From contig NC_133906.1 of NCBI RefSeq assembly GCF_964199755.1, positions 10,044,001 to 10,108,000 of the forward strand: a stretch of DNA of 64,000 bases, given 5' to 3'. Below the pieces are notes generated by a model, which was not told the DNA's origin, did no database searches, and worked only from the letters and a program-made list of their open reading frames with translations. The translations under genes were made by a program, and so were the position numbers. Source of the DNA: Larus michahellis. Its lineage: Eukaryota; Chordata; Aves; Charadriiformes; Laridae. Shown here piece by piece: positions 28,901-37,983 of this stretch. How positions within the stretch are numbered: the stretch's first letter is position 1; each line of letters starts with the position of its first letter.

Positions 28901-31900
28901 TTACAGGGATTCCCTGCAGAATTTGCCATGTATCTGAACTACTGTCGTGGCCTGCGCTTTGAAGAGGCACCAGATTACATGTATCTGAGGCAATTATTCC
29001 GTATTCTTTTCAGGTCAGTCTCAAAGTGGAAAAGTACAGAAATTTGTCTGTGCTTTACCAGTTGGTAACTGCTCTGTAGGACTTGCACTGCAGAAAGCTG
29101 CTTCATATGTGTGTGGTGTAGGGAGGAGTTCTGGGACTTTCTTTCCATTTCAGAGTTTGACAAGCTGTTTAAAGGACCTGAAAAATATTCTTCAACACTA
29201 AACATGAGGGAAAAGATTCTCTTCTTTTTGAATTGCGTGATCTAACCACTAATGCTAGAGGGCTGAGCCCATGCTTCAAGTTCTCTTGCAAATAGCTTAA
29301 GAAATTGACCGCTCAGTAGAAGCATTTGAAGCTTTTTATGTTGGAGATTGGTGATGGGACTAGCAGTGGTGCCCAGGAGATGGATTTCAGTGGAGAGGAA
29401 TAGTGATGTTACGTTGAGCTTGTTAGAGAAACCAGAACATAAACTCGGCCTTGTGGAGTGAACAGCATCTGTCAAAAGAAGAGCTGGGACTGATCTCTCA
29501 AGAGTCTCCCTGCAGGTTTCTGGAAACCAAAGCGACTTTTACTAGATATTACTACAATACTGCAGTGTCTCCTTAAAACTATATAAATTAAAAACAAACA
29601 ACAAAACAAAAAAAACAACAAACAAAAAAACCCCCAACAAAACAACTGAGAAACCTCAGTGCAGACAAATGGATAAGCCAGGTTGTGACAAGTGCTGCTT
29701 CTACAAATGCAGACTTTCGTGTAACCAGTGAAGAAAACACTGCTTGATCGTATTTGGGCTTGTTTCAAGAATCCCTTTAAGTTACTAATACTTGGCATTT
29801 ATATACCATTTGTAATCTCCAAAGCAGCTTAGAAAAAGACCTCTAGTTCTGGGTTTTCAGCAAAAGCTTGGTATTAGCAATAAGGAAGTTATGATCTGTT
29901 ACAGTAAAGTATTTTACTCTTTTCTAGGACCTTGAACCACCAATATGACTACACATTCGACTGGACAATGTTAAAGCAGAAAGCAGCACAGCAGGCAGCC
30001 TCTTCCAGTGGGCAGGGGCAGCAGGCCCAAACCCCCACAGGCAAGCAAACTGACAAATCCAAGAGTAACATGAAAGGTTAGTAGCCAAGAACCAAGTGAC
30101 GTTACAGGAAAAAAAATTACACTAATTTGGACAATGTCAGCAATTTAAGTGTTAGATCAAGGAGGTGGTTTAAAAAATACATTTGGCTGTTAATTTAAAA
30201 AGCAAAAAAAAAGACGTCCTTGGAGAATTTGACTACTAACTTTATACCAAAATGTCCTTGTTCTTCATGTCATTTCTTCTGGGGATGTTGGGTCATTTTA
30301 ACCACTGCATCTTTTGCTCCCGCATTAACCACTTTCCAAAAACAAGAAACTGACTTGGTGTTGGGAATGTGACATTTTTATTTATTTTTATTTATATATA
30401 TACATATATGATACATATATTTATATATGTATAAATATATAATACAATCCAAAATCCTAGACCTAACACTTCTTAAGGGATAATTCTCATTAACTAGGCA
30501 AGGATCTAGAGACTTTGGGTTCTACTCTGTTCCAGCTGGTATAGTGCTGTGGGTTTGCTTCTGTATGCCTCAAACATTGGAAACAGAAAATGGTGAATGA
30601 TCTGGCTTCCTGCAGTAGGTTTACATTGAGACATTTGGTCCAGAGTTAAAGGACCAGTGAACTCAAAATGTCTTGCCTAAATCTCAAGAGTAACCCTGAA
30701 CTGCCGTGGACTGCCAAGTCACAATTTTCTGAAGTATGTAGATGCTCGGGGGTGGGGCTTCAGGTTTCTTCACTATTTTTAATGTTTCTAGGTTATGGTT
30801 TCAAAGGGAAATGTTGTGAAATGTTCAAGATGTAATTGTGTAAAAACTGAAAACTGCGCTCTGAAAAGGCAAATACAATTTTTTTTTTTAACGCATTCAT
30901 GAAGTTTTTTAAAAATTGTGATGTAAATCTGCCAGTGTTAGTCTGGTAAGTTGCTAGAATGAAACTGCTACAGCTGGTGACTATTACAGCCAGTCTTGTA
31001 ATAAAACTGGTTCTCCAAGATGAGCTGTGGATAAAGTTGAAGCTAATGAGGTTGTTCCAGTGAGAGCAGAGAACCTGATTTAAGTTACTGCTATTGAGGT
31101 ATTACTGCTGCTTGCTACTCTTCAGTACATTCTTGTCTTGACTATCATTTTTATATGTATAAAATTATATATTAAGTTAACATGGCAGACTTGGAAGTCA
31201 AAGAAATGCAGAAGTGTTTACAGTAAACTTACCAAAACATTGTTTTTCACGTATTGTGGCAGCATGCAAACATAACCAGGTGGCTTTAGTCAAAATAGCG
31301 ATCTAAAAATATAGCACTTCATTTCTCTGGGTGAAGTAAAATACCTGCTAGTCTTTCCAAGACTCAATCTGAAACGGTTTCTTGAAGAAAAACAGTTTCC
31401 ATAGGATGCCATTAAATGTCAGATTATTTGTGGCACAGAGAGTCCAACTTGTTTGGCTGGAGCCAATGGGTGTTACAACACTGAAAGCTGTAAACCAGTT
31501 CCTTCAGCTGTAACACCAGTATGTAGCAGACTCAGTGATTATGCACCCAGGCTCGGATTGCTTCCTGAAATACAGAAGCTCTGATTGGAGTTCAGAACTC
31601 ATTACTGAATCCAGCCCATTGTCAGGGTGTGGAGAGGTTGGCTGTTAGAGCAGGAGGAAATAACTTGAGCAAAAATGTGGATTCTTCACAATGGTTCGTG
31701 TTTAAAGCAAAGACCATGCAACAGCTGATGATCTGTAAACAACACTGCCCTGAAAATCAAGTTGTATGCACTTGAAATATTGTTCTGCTGGTGAAGTAGG
31801 TTTAATGTGCCACTCCTGGCTTAGGTGGTCTCTGACCAAGTGCTATATACCATTAAGTGAAGAAAAGGTCGTCATAACAATTATATGCCTCTGCTTTCTA

Positions 31901-34900
31901 GTGATGATTTAGCGGCAGAATGCAAAGCTGTGGCTGACTGACAAGCATGAGTAACAGGGAGGCTGTCTTGCAGTTAAACCTTATAGACCATTTCTGCTTC
32001 TTGATGACCTTCCTCATTGCACCGTCCTCTAGTAACGAGGCGCATCACTATAGCTATGGCAAAGTTGCTGTTTTTCTAGCAGACTTTCATTGGCTCTTGC
32101 ACAGAGTAACAGCCTTCTAGGGGAATGACTGCCTGCTTTCCTCCCTGCATCATGAAGAAAAGACTTGTGACCTTTGGATTGATCAAGCTGTAATGTCAGC
32201 ACAGCATTAAAGTAGTGCTTGTCAAACATCTGAAGATTTCCCCAGCTTGCTAAAATAGCTTAGTCTCTTCATCACAGCAAAGATTCCAGATTTCTAAAAT
32301 AATACATGCCTTTTTATGAGAAATATTGCCTGTTAAAATGAAGATTTTCTGAACCAGGAAAGCTCAAGCAGGAGGTTCTATGGCTTATATGTTGCTGTCG
32401 CGTTGAAGATCAATGAAATACCTGGTTTATTTTTTTCAGTGTTCAGTTAAATTCTTGTGTAGTTGCTGTAGCAAAGCCTGTGCTGAAGTGGCTTGAAAGG
32501 CTTCATGGCATCAAATGGTACCACTCTGGTAACAATATCCAGTTTAATGAGAGTACTGCAAATAGCGATTTTCAGGTGCACTTATTGGTTAAAATCTTAC
32601 AGTATACTGTATAAAGTGCAAGTACTATTGAAGATGTGCCTCTTGGGAGTGGGGCAGGGGGTGTGTGAAGTCTCAATTCTTTCAAATAATGTCCAGAGAC
32701 TTAACATGACTCAGATTATTTGGACAGTGTGCTTATTTATAGATATTCCTGGCTGCTTTAACTCGGATCCATATTAAACTATCTCACTGAGTCCTATAGG
32801 TTATTCAGGCTGAATATTCTGTTTGATTCCAGGATAGCCTGTTCTGTCAATGGTCTCTTTTTCTCTTTTACTTTTTTTTCCTGTCCCTCTCTGGAACCCT
32901 GTGCAGTGTCTTTTGTAACAAGATCAGCTGGTTTTGAACTTGGGAGAGATGAACGGTTTCAACAGACAGAGCTTCTCTGCTGACTCTGGGAAGTTTAGCT
33001 CTCAATCTCTTGACAGTGCAGCAGTTGTTCAGGTGTGATTTGTAACAATGCTTACAGTCAGCTTCCCTCAGTCATAAAACTGACTCATGCAGTCAGTCTC
33101 CAGGATAAAATCTATCCGTTCCATTTGTGAGAGATGGTTTTTAATTCACTTCAGTGTCAAGTTTTGTGAGCCTGTCAGCAATCCCATTAGCATTCACCAG
33201 ACACCTGTAGTTGTGGCAGCATTTCTCAGAACAGGCTATTAGTTCACTACTTGAGATTTAGCCAATTGACAGCTAAATGCTTTTCACTGCTTGTCTCTGC
33301 AGCTACTTCATAGAGGAAAAAGTTTGAACACTTCTCAAGTAGAGGAGTTTCTTAGAGTTTGACTGTACAGTTACTTTTCCCCCATTGATCAGATCTGCAG
33401 CTATAGTAGTAATAAAGCAATTTGAGTATCCCTCACGTAGCATAGAGATTATCAAAGTTTTGGGTTACACCCTGGAGGGGCAAGGAGTGATGAATGTGCA
33501 GATTTGAGCTGGCCCTGTATATAGTGAAGATGTGTTAGAGAAATGCCAGCAAAAACTCCTCAGCATGTTCTTCATACTGCCAAAGTCTTGTGTGCTACAT
33601 GAATGTCTCAACATCTCATTTGACAGCTATGGTTGGGAACACTTCTGTGTAGTCTTAACAGGGCTTGAAAGGGATTTGTGGATTGAATCCAGTTCCCTAT
33701 TGTTCTCTGTAGAGTTGGGCATTCTCTTGCCCATAATACCTTGGATTTGAGGTATTCTAACAAATAGCAGCATATAATTTGTTAGCATGTCCTTTGTCCT
33801 CAGGTTCAGGATCCCATTTTCATTTGAAACATCCGGGCTTCTAAAGCAATGGGTTGATCTGTTTCTTTCCGCACTGGGAGCACACTCCTCCTTTGTTGAC
33901 TTAGTTTGGGCTGCTTTGGTGGAGAAAGTGGTTCAACTAATGAATCAATGTCCACTGCTGCACATGCTAAATGGAAAAACAGCGTAACTTTTGGTTGTAT
34001 GCATCAAGTAAGGGTTACAAACAATTTTGTGCCAGTGGAACTAAGGATTCACTGGGGTTTCTGTGAGAACTTGCGCTCAAGTGGGAAAGACTGTCTTAGT
34101 TCTGGGGCAGGATTTGGTTTTTTAGAATGGCTAGTGCTGGATAAAGAGAATTGTCCTTCAGTGCATTAAGATTGGGTTCAAACAAAGCTAGTGAATCTTC
34201 TTCCCTGTAGCCTGTTTTGGAAGAGTTAAAGCTGTCTTCTGGGTACTATCCAGATACGTTTTTGATCGTATGTCAGGCTGTGTTTAAGACTTGTTTGCAC
34301 TTGCTTCTCTCTGGATGACAGCACAAGCTATAGCTGAGGTCAGCTTTGTCTGTATTTCACTCTGAAGAGGTTTCTGTTGCAAAAACGCAGCTGTTGCTCA
34401 GATGAATTCATGCATCAACAGAATACCATACTGTTTGGAGGTCATCCAGAACGGAAACTTGCTTGGCAAAGTAGTCTTTGGTTGAGACTCCTGTTACCTC
34501 TTTAAAGCACAGTGCTACTACCTGAGTCACCAGGAGTGAGTATATAAGCAGTCACATGAAGACTGGCTTAGCTTGCAGTAACTGGTTCTTTGAGATCTCT
34601 GTATGTATTCCTTTACTCTCCCTTTTCCATAATGTCTTGAACGTGTCATTTGGAGTCCAGAACTTTAAAAGAATTGTCCCTGACTCCCCACCTCCCCTGT
34701 CACATGTGGTTTCCCTTGTCCTTCCAAGGACAGAAGGTATGCTGGGTTCCTAGTTACTGTCAAAGGTTCTTGCTTCTGTTCTGGTTGCCCAGAGCATTGT
34801 ACGTGTGAGCACGTAGTGAACACCAGTTACTGTAAGGTAAGTTATTCCTGTTCCTTTTCTGTCTGTGTGACACTGCTGTACTGCGTCTCTGAAGAGCACC

Positions 34901-35313
34901 ACTGCAGTCAGATGACAGTTTGACATTCAAGGATATAAACATGAGACATTGCAGACAAGTAGAAAACAATCCTATGAAATTACATCCTGCTTCCTAGTGG
35001 CAATAACACATCTTGTTTTCAAACTGTTGATCTGAATTCCTATTTAAGGAATGCAGCATCCAGCTGGTGCATAGGCCTGTTTTCCAGCGCAGCAGTAGGT
35101 ATGAGTGAGAGGTGTGTGTTTGAGCTAAAGTGTGGTGGCAAATGCTGGTTAGCTTTGGAAATGGACCCTAGGAACTGTGCAGTTCTGAGACGGAGCAGCA
35201 TTTTCCCCTTTGAATGACCATAACTGCTACTTAATTCTCCTACTGTGAAGGCTGTTTCTCATTTTCATCCTGTATCAGTAAGTTGCCCTTGTGTTTATCT
35301 TGCAGGTTTCTGA
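1802..35313 (+). CDS. CSNK1A1: casein kinase 1 alpha, spliced gene (10 constitutive exons, optional L exon)
   Basis: Ten exons join in phase to 1014 nt, giving 337 residues plus stop, the same length as the main human form. CK1 alpha is a monomeric Ser/Thr kinase. It primes beta-catenin at Ser45 in the Wnt destruction complex and also acts on Hedgehog, p53/MDMX and clock proteins. Kinase landmarks are all present: glycine loop GSGSFGD (24-30), catalytic Lys46 in [12 protein letters not shown] with Asp136, DFG at 157-159, and the CK1-specific SIN motif (189-191) in place of APE. Gly40 of the N-lobe hairpin, the residue needed for lenalidomide/cereblon recognition of human CK1 alpha, is present. 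From memory the protein differs from human only near the C terminus (QTDKSKSN here, QTDKTKSN in human). Splicing options are exon L (365 residues), a short exon 9 (325 residues), and two possible alternative C termini. All introns have GT-AG ends except the short exon 9 option, which uses GC. Confidence 0.98.
1925..2732 (+). other. intron 1
   Basis: Its first part is the downstream shore of the CpG island; the rest has T-rich runs near 2370-2410. The acceptor is ctctcactgtag. No other feature recognised. Confidence 0.95.
2733..2839 (+). CDS. CSNK1A1: CSNK1A1 exon 2 (residues 42-77)
   Basis: Opens EVAVKLESQ with catalytic Lys46 and runs to GIPHIR, splitting Arg77 after two bases. The donor is gtagga. 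Length 107 nt. Confidence 0.98.
7562..7680. repeat. A/C-rich low-complexity tract in intron 2
   Basis: About 120 bases are nearly free of G, a run of A stretches separated by CC/CAC. It looks like degenerate simple sequence. The open frame across it is compositional. Confidence 0.7.
10978..11005. repeat. (CAAA)n simple repeat in intron 2
   Basis: Short run of CAAA units followed by a CA-rich tail. A similar imperfect run lies at 10731-10765. Confidence 0.7.
15248..15374 (+). CDS. CSNK1A1: CSNK1A1 exon 3 (residues 77-119)
   Basis: Completes Arg77, then [20 protein letters not shown] through MLADQ119. It contains the hinge region and Glu98, a residue mutated in human myelodysplastic syndrome. 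Acceptor ttgttgcag, donor gtacgt, 127 nt. Confidence 0.98.
15375..17175 (+). other. intron 3
   Basis: Unique AT-rich sequence. The acceptor is a T run followed by acag. No nested feature seen. Confidence 0.92.
17176..17274 (+). CDS. CSNK1A1: CSNK1A1 exon 4 (residues 120-152), catalytic loop
   Basis: Encodes [13 protein letters not shown] followed by the catalytic loop HRDIKPDN (Asp136 the catalytic base, Asp140 next to it) and ends RHCNK152. It is 99 nt, a whole number of codons, so exon L can be inserted after it without changing frame. Confidence 0.98.
19499..19523. repeat. A-rich run upstream of the L exon
   Basis: A homopolymeric run of A interrupted by one T, 165 nt upstream of the L exon. 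Confidence 0.8.
19688..19771 (+). CDS. CSNK1A1: CSNK1A1 alternative L exon (28-residue nuclear insert)
   Basis: 84 nt between acceptor gtttgttcag and donor gtctga encode [20 protein letters not shown] and then PSFSGLNQ. This is the known vertebrate CK1 alpha L insert, placed between Lys152 and the DFG-containing segment. The basic PVGKRKR stretch is its nuclear localisation signal, and the L form is reported in nuclei and speckles. Both ends are in phase 0, so inclusion gives a 365-residue kinase. The donor departs from consensus (gtctga) and the acceptor tract is broken by purines, which fits regulated rather than constitutive inclusion. Confidence 0.96.
19824..19871. repeat. (GTTTT)n/T-rich run downstream of the L exon
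   Basis: Degenerate GTTTT units merging into a long T run, starting about 50 nt after the L exon donor. U-rich sequence in this position can bind TIA1 or CELF/PTB-type splicing factors, but this is inference. Confidence 0.75.
23118..23257 (+). CDS. CSNK1A1: CSNK1A1 exon 5 (residues 153-199), activation segment
   Basis: Begins [14 protein letters not shown], includes the DFG motif (157-159), the CK1 substrate-recognition segment and [11 protein letters not shown] with SIN at 189-191, then splits Ser199. Acceptor tttctttaag, donor gtgagt, 140 nt. Confidence 0.98.
23258..26530 (+). other. intron 5
   Basis: 3.3 kb of AT-rich unique sequence. No nested feature recognised. Confidence 0.92.
26531..26609 (+). 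CDS. CSNK1A1: CSNK1A1 exon 6 (residues 199-225)
   Basis: Completes Ser199, then [20 protein letters not shown] and PWQGLK225. This is the conserved C-lobe helix with the invariant Asp. Acceptor tatccag, donor gtaggt, 79 nt. Confidence 0.98.
26610..27601 (+). other. intron 6
   Basis: About 1 kb with a short C run right after the donor. No other feature. Confidence 0.93.
27602..27676 (+). CDS. CSNK1A1: CSNK1A1 exon 7 (residues 226-250)
   Basis: Encodes [20 protein letters not shown] and EVLCK250, a lysine-rich surface segment conserved in CK1 alpha. 75 nt, in phase at both ends, donor gtaaga. Confidence 0.98.
27677..28906 (+). other. intron 7
   Basis: 1.2 kb, AT-rich, nothing recognised. Confidence 0.92.
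28907..29013 (+). CDS. CSNK1A1: CSNK1A1 exon 8 (residues 251-286)
   Basis: Encodes [20 protein letters not shown], then [15 protein letters not shown] and splits Arg286. This is the end of the kinase C-lobe. Acceptor gatttacag, donor gtcagt, 107 nt. Confidence 0.98.
29014..29927 (+). other. intron 8
   Basis: 0.9 kb with a CAAA-rich simple repeat at 29590-29645. No nested gene. Confidence 0.92.
29590..29645. repeat. (CAAA)n/A-rich simple repeat in intron 8
   Basis: Degenerate CAAA/CAA units with A runs and a CCCCC interruption. Confidence 0.8.
29928..30076 (+). CDS. CSNK1A1: CSNK1A1 exon 9 (residues 286-336), includes the S segment
   Basis: Completes Arg286, then [20 protein letters not shown], a Gln-rich tail and the S segment [12 protein letters not shown]. 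It ends one base into codon 336 at donor gttagt. An earlier donor of GC type lies at 30041. If the exon is not spliced, the frame reads Gly then TAG, giving a 336-residue protein ending MKG. Confidence 0.97.
30037..30046 (+). promoter_or_regulatory. CSNK1A1: alternative GC-type 5' splice site (S-minus CSNK1A1)
   Basis: The sequence acag/gcaagc matches the consensus of non-canonical GC-AG introns. Splicing from 30040 to exon 10 (35306) removes exactly 36 nt, the 12-residue S segment. It restores the frame as ...TPTGF-stop, a 325-residue protein equal in length to the known CK1 alpha form without S. The phase agreement and the known isoform make this call strong. Confidence 0.88.
30375..30445. 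repeat. AT-rich repeat with ATTTA pentamers in intron 9
   Basis: Begins with tandem TTTTATTTA units, then alternates TA. As RNA the ATTTA units would be AU-rich instability elements if the intron is retained. Confidence 0.8.
31000..31005 (+). terminator. CSNK1A1: candidate intronic poly(A) signal AATAAA
   Basis: A canonical hexamer 924 nt after exon 9. It could end a transcript that reads through the exon 9 donor (protein ending MKG). The downstream GU-rich element is only moderate. Confidence 0.35.
35306..35313 (+). CDS. CSNK1A1: CSNK1A1 exon 10 coding part (GF, stop)
   Basis: Eight coding bases complete Gly336, add Phe337 and end in TGA. MKGF is the conserved vertebrate C terminus, and the same acceptor serves the short exon 9 form (TGF). 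Confidence 0.95.
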
Positions 35314-36338
35314 GCATGGCGAGGATGGGACAAAGCAGAGCAGATCGGAGCAGGACTTGTCACTCCCCAAATCCTAGAAATTTTAGTTCATACGTACACT
35401 TGCCAGTGGCTGTGGGCAACCATTTACTTGGTGTAAAGAACTTAATATCAGTATAAACTGGCTCTGGGCAGTGTCAATGATGCTGCACTTTGAGTTGTAG
35501 CAGCTGTAATTGTGAATATTACTGAGATAGTGAAACATGGTGTCCAGTTTTCTATTGCATTTTTTTCAAGTGGAAAAGTTACCTAATGGTTGACACACAA
35601 GTGGAGAAAATTGTGCATATGCCAATTTTTGTTACCTTTTTACTTTGAACTACACTGCTTATGAGATCTCATTGTTTTGGAAGAATGGCATGAACAGTCT
35701 TCGGCAACAGTTGTGATAATTGTAAATGCTCACAATTGTGCACTCTTTTCTGGTTATTCCTCCCTGGGTTTTGAAAGTTGTACACTTAAAACATTCTTAA
35801 AGTTGTTGGCTTCTATGTGCAACATACCAAGCCAGCTGACATGGTAGTAACCAAAGATTCCAGTTTTTAAGCGTATGAAAGACTCTGCCTGCTTACCTGT
35901 GCTAGAAATAACAGCATCTAAAGTGAAGACTTAAGAGAAACTTAGCGACTACTAGATAATCTTTAGGACTCTGCATTAACTCTATAATGTTCTTGGTATA
36001 AAAGGAAAAACAGCATATTTGTCACAAAATTTAGTTAACATCTTACAACTGAACCTGTATGTAAGTTGCTTAGATAAATGTAATCACTGTAAACATCTAT
36101 ATGATCTGGGATTTTGTTTTTATTTTGAAGCGGGAGCTTTTTTGTTTACAAGTTCATTAAAAGCTAAAAACTGTTTCTGTAAGGAAATGAGATTTTTTTA
36201 TTTGCCTTGTTAATTCAGTTTAAATCTACATCACCCTGTTTTTAAAGCAAGTTTTAAGGCCATTTGTTAAGCAAAAGAAGTCATATTTCTTTCTAAATCA
36301 TTTTAGATTTAGTGTTGTAACTCTGCCTCATTTTGTTT

Positions 36339-36514
36339 TTAAATAAATTTTGTATTTTTTCCTTGAGGGGGAAGGGGCAGTCTTGCATTTTTATAACTTG
36401 TTGTTTGAGACCAGCCCTCTATACTAAGATTGGATTTTTTAAAAACAAAATGGCATCTTTTGCAGACCCGGTACTGGCAGCTTCCGAGCGTTGCCATGTC
36501 ATGCATCGGCTGGA
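36339..36514 (-). CDS. candidate terminal exon of an antisense gene (low confidence)
   Basis: On the - strand an acceptor gcaagtcag before 36514 opens a 57-codon frame to a TAA at 36339-36341. Its phase (two bases first) fits the donor of the exon at 36965-37216, giving ...ESAQ-F-QPMHDMATLGSCQYRVCKRC... An AATAAA on the - strand (36197-36202) lies about 140 nt further on. The pyrimidine tract is weak, and the stretch also lies in the CSNK1A1 3' UTR, so it may be a chance frame. No family recognised. Confidence 0.22.
36342..36347 (+). terminator. CSNK1A1: CSNK1A1 poly(A) signal 1 (AATAAA)
   Basis: Canonical hexamer about 1.03 kb after the stop, followed by T- and G-rich sequence (ttttgtattttttcc). 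Confidence 0.7.
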
Positions 36515-36784
36515 CTGACTTGCGATTGCTAGTTTTGAGAGAAATTTGAATGGAGTATTTGGATGGTTTTAAACCAAGGCATTTTCTTTCAAGTTCTTGT
36601 GAAGTGGATATGACCAGATTTACTCTTGTTCTAGGGGACAGCCTCGCACCATGCAGAGTTCACATTGGTTACTGCCCCAGGCTGTCTTCCTTCTCACTCC
36701 TATTCTAGCCCAGCTGAAAGAAAGAAATACTTTTATTGCTGGTAATTCTTTAACAGTGTAATTTATTCCTTTATAGCATGTCAG

Positions 36785-36790
36785 AATAAA
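36785..36790 (+). terminator. CSNK1A1: CSNK1A1 poly(A) signal 2 (AATAAA)
   Basis: Canonical hexamer with a GT-rich stretch (gtaaatgttgtttgtatg) about 40 nt downstream. A second aataaa-like hexamer on the opposite strand lies just before it. Confidence 0.7.
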
Positions 36791-36964
36791 TTAAAAAAAT
36801 GTCTGAAAATGCTGCCAGATGCCTATTGTGTAAATGTTGTTTGTATGTTAGCTTTTTAGACAGTTTCTATGCATGTAGCAGAGTTCCTGCTCACAGTTCG
36901 TATTTTTACTGTTTGAAAAGGTCTTTCATTTTGAAAACCATTTCTTCAAGATCTTAATACTTAC

Positions 36965-37216
36965 ACTGTGCACTCTCTGTCATCACGGAGTGGTAATCTG
37001 GATCAAGGCCGCGCTCTTGCGCGGTCACTATGCATACTCCCTTTACGAGGAGGATCTGCTCTGAGAAGATGTTAAACTTTAGCTGGAGAACATTGTGTGC
37101 TAATAAACATTTGTAGAGATAATCTGGGCGTACAGGGAGGCAAAAAGTCTGCCGGGCTTCACAGAGATATCGGTGCACATTTGGAAACTTCTGAGTCAGA
37201 GCGGTCTCTCTGTTAC
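36965..37216 (-). CDS. candidate internal coding exon of an unidentified antisense gene
   Basis: A 252-nt block open in one frame on the - strand, with a strong pyrimidine tract and acceptor (cttcttccaccttccag) and a near-ideal donor (cagt/gtaagtatt). It starts and ends in phase 1, so it is a symmetric exon of 83 full codons. The product has a natural-looking composition: NRETALTQKFPNVHRYLCEA, later RPDYLYKCLLAHNVLQLKFN and FSEQILLVKGVCIVTAQERG. I do not recognise the family. Helices rich in Leu/Tyr/Cys followed by a hydrophobic strand-like ILLVKGVCIV are all that can be seen. The exon lies between the CSNK1A1 poly(A) site and the 37.85 kb candidate exon, on the opposite strand. A decayed gene or chance frame remains possible. 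Confidence 0.45.
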
Positions 37217-37846
37217 CTGGAAGGTGGAAGAAGAAATGTAGCTCGTTCTTCTGGCTAGGATGTTTTTCCTAGGCTCTGAGTATTGCCCTATCCGAATAAG
37301 GATGCTTTACAAGCAATGCCTCATAGGAAAACGGGTATGTTTCTAAGAACTGGTATCTAGAATACTATGTTATGTCCTTACATATGATTTTTACTGTCTA
37401 GGTAATGCATCTGACAACATGCATTGGCAGAAGGGGAAGAAGCAACGAATGCAATGAAATGCCTTCTTGGCAGCTGTTTTCAGGGTGGCTGCTTGGAATT
37501 GTTTTGGCACCGCTTTTCTTGCTTTGATATGAGGTATTTGAAAGTCGGAGGAAGTAATTTGGTTTCAGAAGAAGAAATTATTTCCTCTGTCCATTAAATT
37601 TACTCATGACTTTGAGGAGGGTTGTCAAAGTTTAGAAACAAAACTGCCCTTGATGAGCACTGTAAGCAAGAATAGTTCATACGCTTAGAGTGTCAAAATG
37701 CATTGGTTTGTAGTTCTTAAAACTGCAGGCCTTGTCCTGCTGAGGAGCATGGAGTCCAGGTAGTCTTTCAGACATGGTGTGTTAATAGAATTTACTTCTG
37801 CACAGAAGTGTGAGCTTAAAGTCAGCTGTGTCATGCTGCTTTGCAG

Positions 37847-37902
37847 AAAACCAGCCTGCACCAGACATGCTGAACAATGAACAAGACGGCAACCTTCCTT
37901 AA
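37847..37902 (+). CDS. CSNK1A1: candidate alternative last exon of CSNK1A1
   Basis: An acceptor catgctgctttgcag is followed by a frame that joins exon 9 in phase: AAA G|AA AAC gives ...NMK then ENQPAPDMLNNEQDGNLP and TAA. The resulting kinase would have 353 residues with an acidic, Asn/Gln-rich tail instead of GF. The short exon 9 donor joins it in the same phase. ATTAAA at 37978 with a GT-rich downstream stretch (ggttttgtgttgggagg) could end the transcript. The tail looks like real protein, but it is short and I cannot confirm this isoform from memory. Confidence 0.42.
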
Positions 37903-37977
37903 AGAGATGCTGTGATACTGAACACTCATTTGCTGTATAATCTATTTGGTTTGTAACAAAGACTTAAAACCGAAAAC

Positions 37978-37983
37978 ATTAAA
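37978..37983 (+). terminator. candidate poly(A) signal ATTAAA for the 37.85 kb exon or a long CSNK1A1 3' UTR
   Basis: Variant hexamer 76 nt after the candidate stop, with GU-rich sequence about 45 nt downstream. Confidence 0.4.

Larger units (their letters stand above)
30077..35305 (+). other. intron 9 (5.2 kb), with possible retained 3' UTR at its start
   Basis: The first 930 bases resemble a 3' UTR: an immediate stop (TAG at 30079), ATTTA-rich sequence at 30375-30445, and AATAAA at 31000-31005. The rest is ordinary AT-rich intron with no repeat or nested gene recognised. The acceptor before exon 10 is gtttatcttgcag. Confidence 0.85.
35314..36810 (+). other. CSNK1A1: CSNK1A1 3' UTR
   Basis: The sequence after the stop resembles the vertebrate CSNK1A1 3' UTR as I remember it. 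Poly(A) signals AATAAA lie at 36342-36347 and 36785-36790, the second followed by a T/GT-rich stretch (36826-36850). The first would give an mRNA of about 2.4 kb and the second about 2.9 kb. Longer CK1 alpha mRNAs (about 4.2 kb) are reported in human; ATTAAA at 37978 would give a comparable size. Confidence 0.85.
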
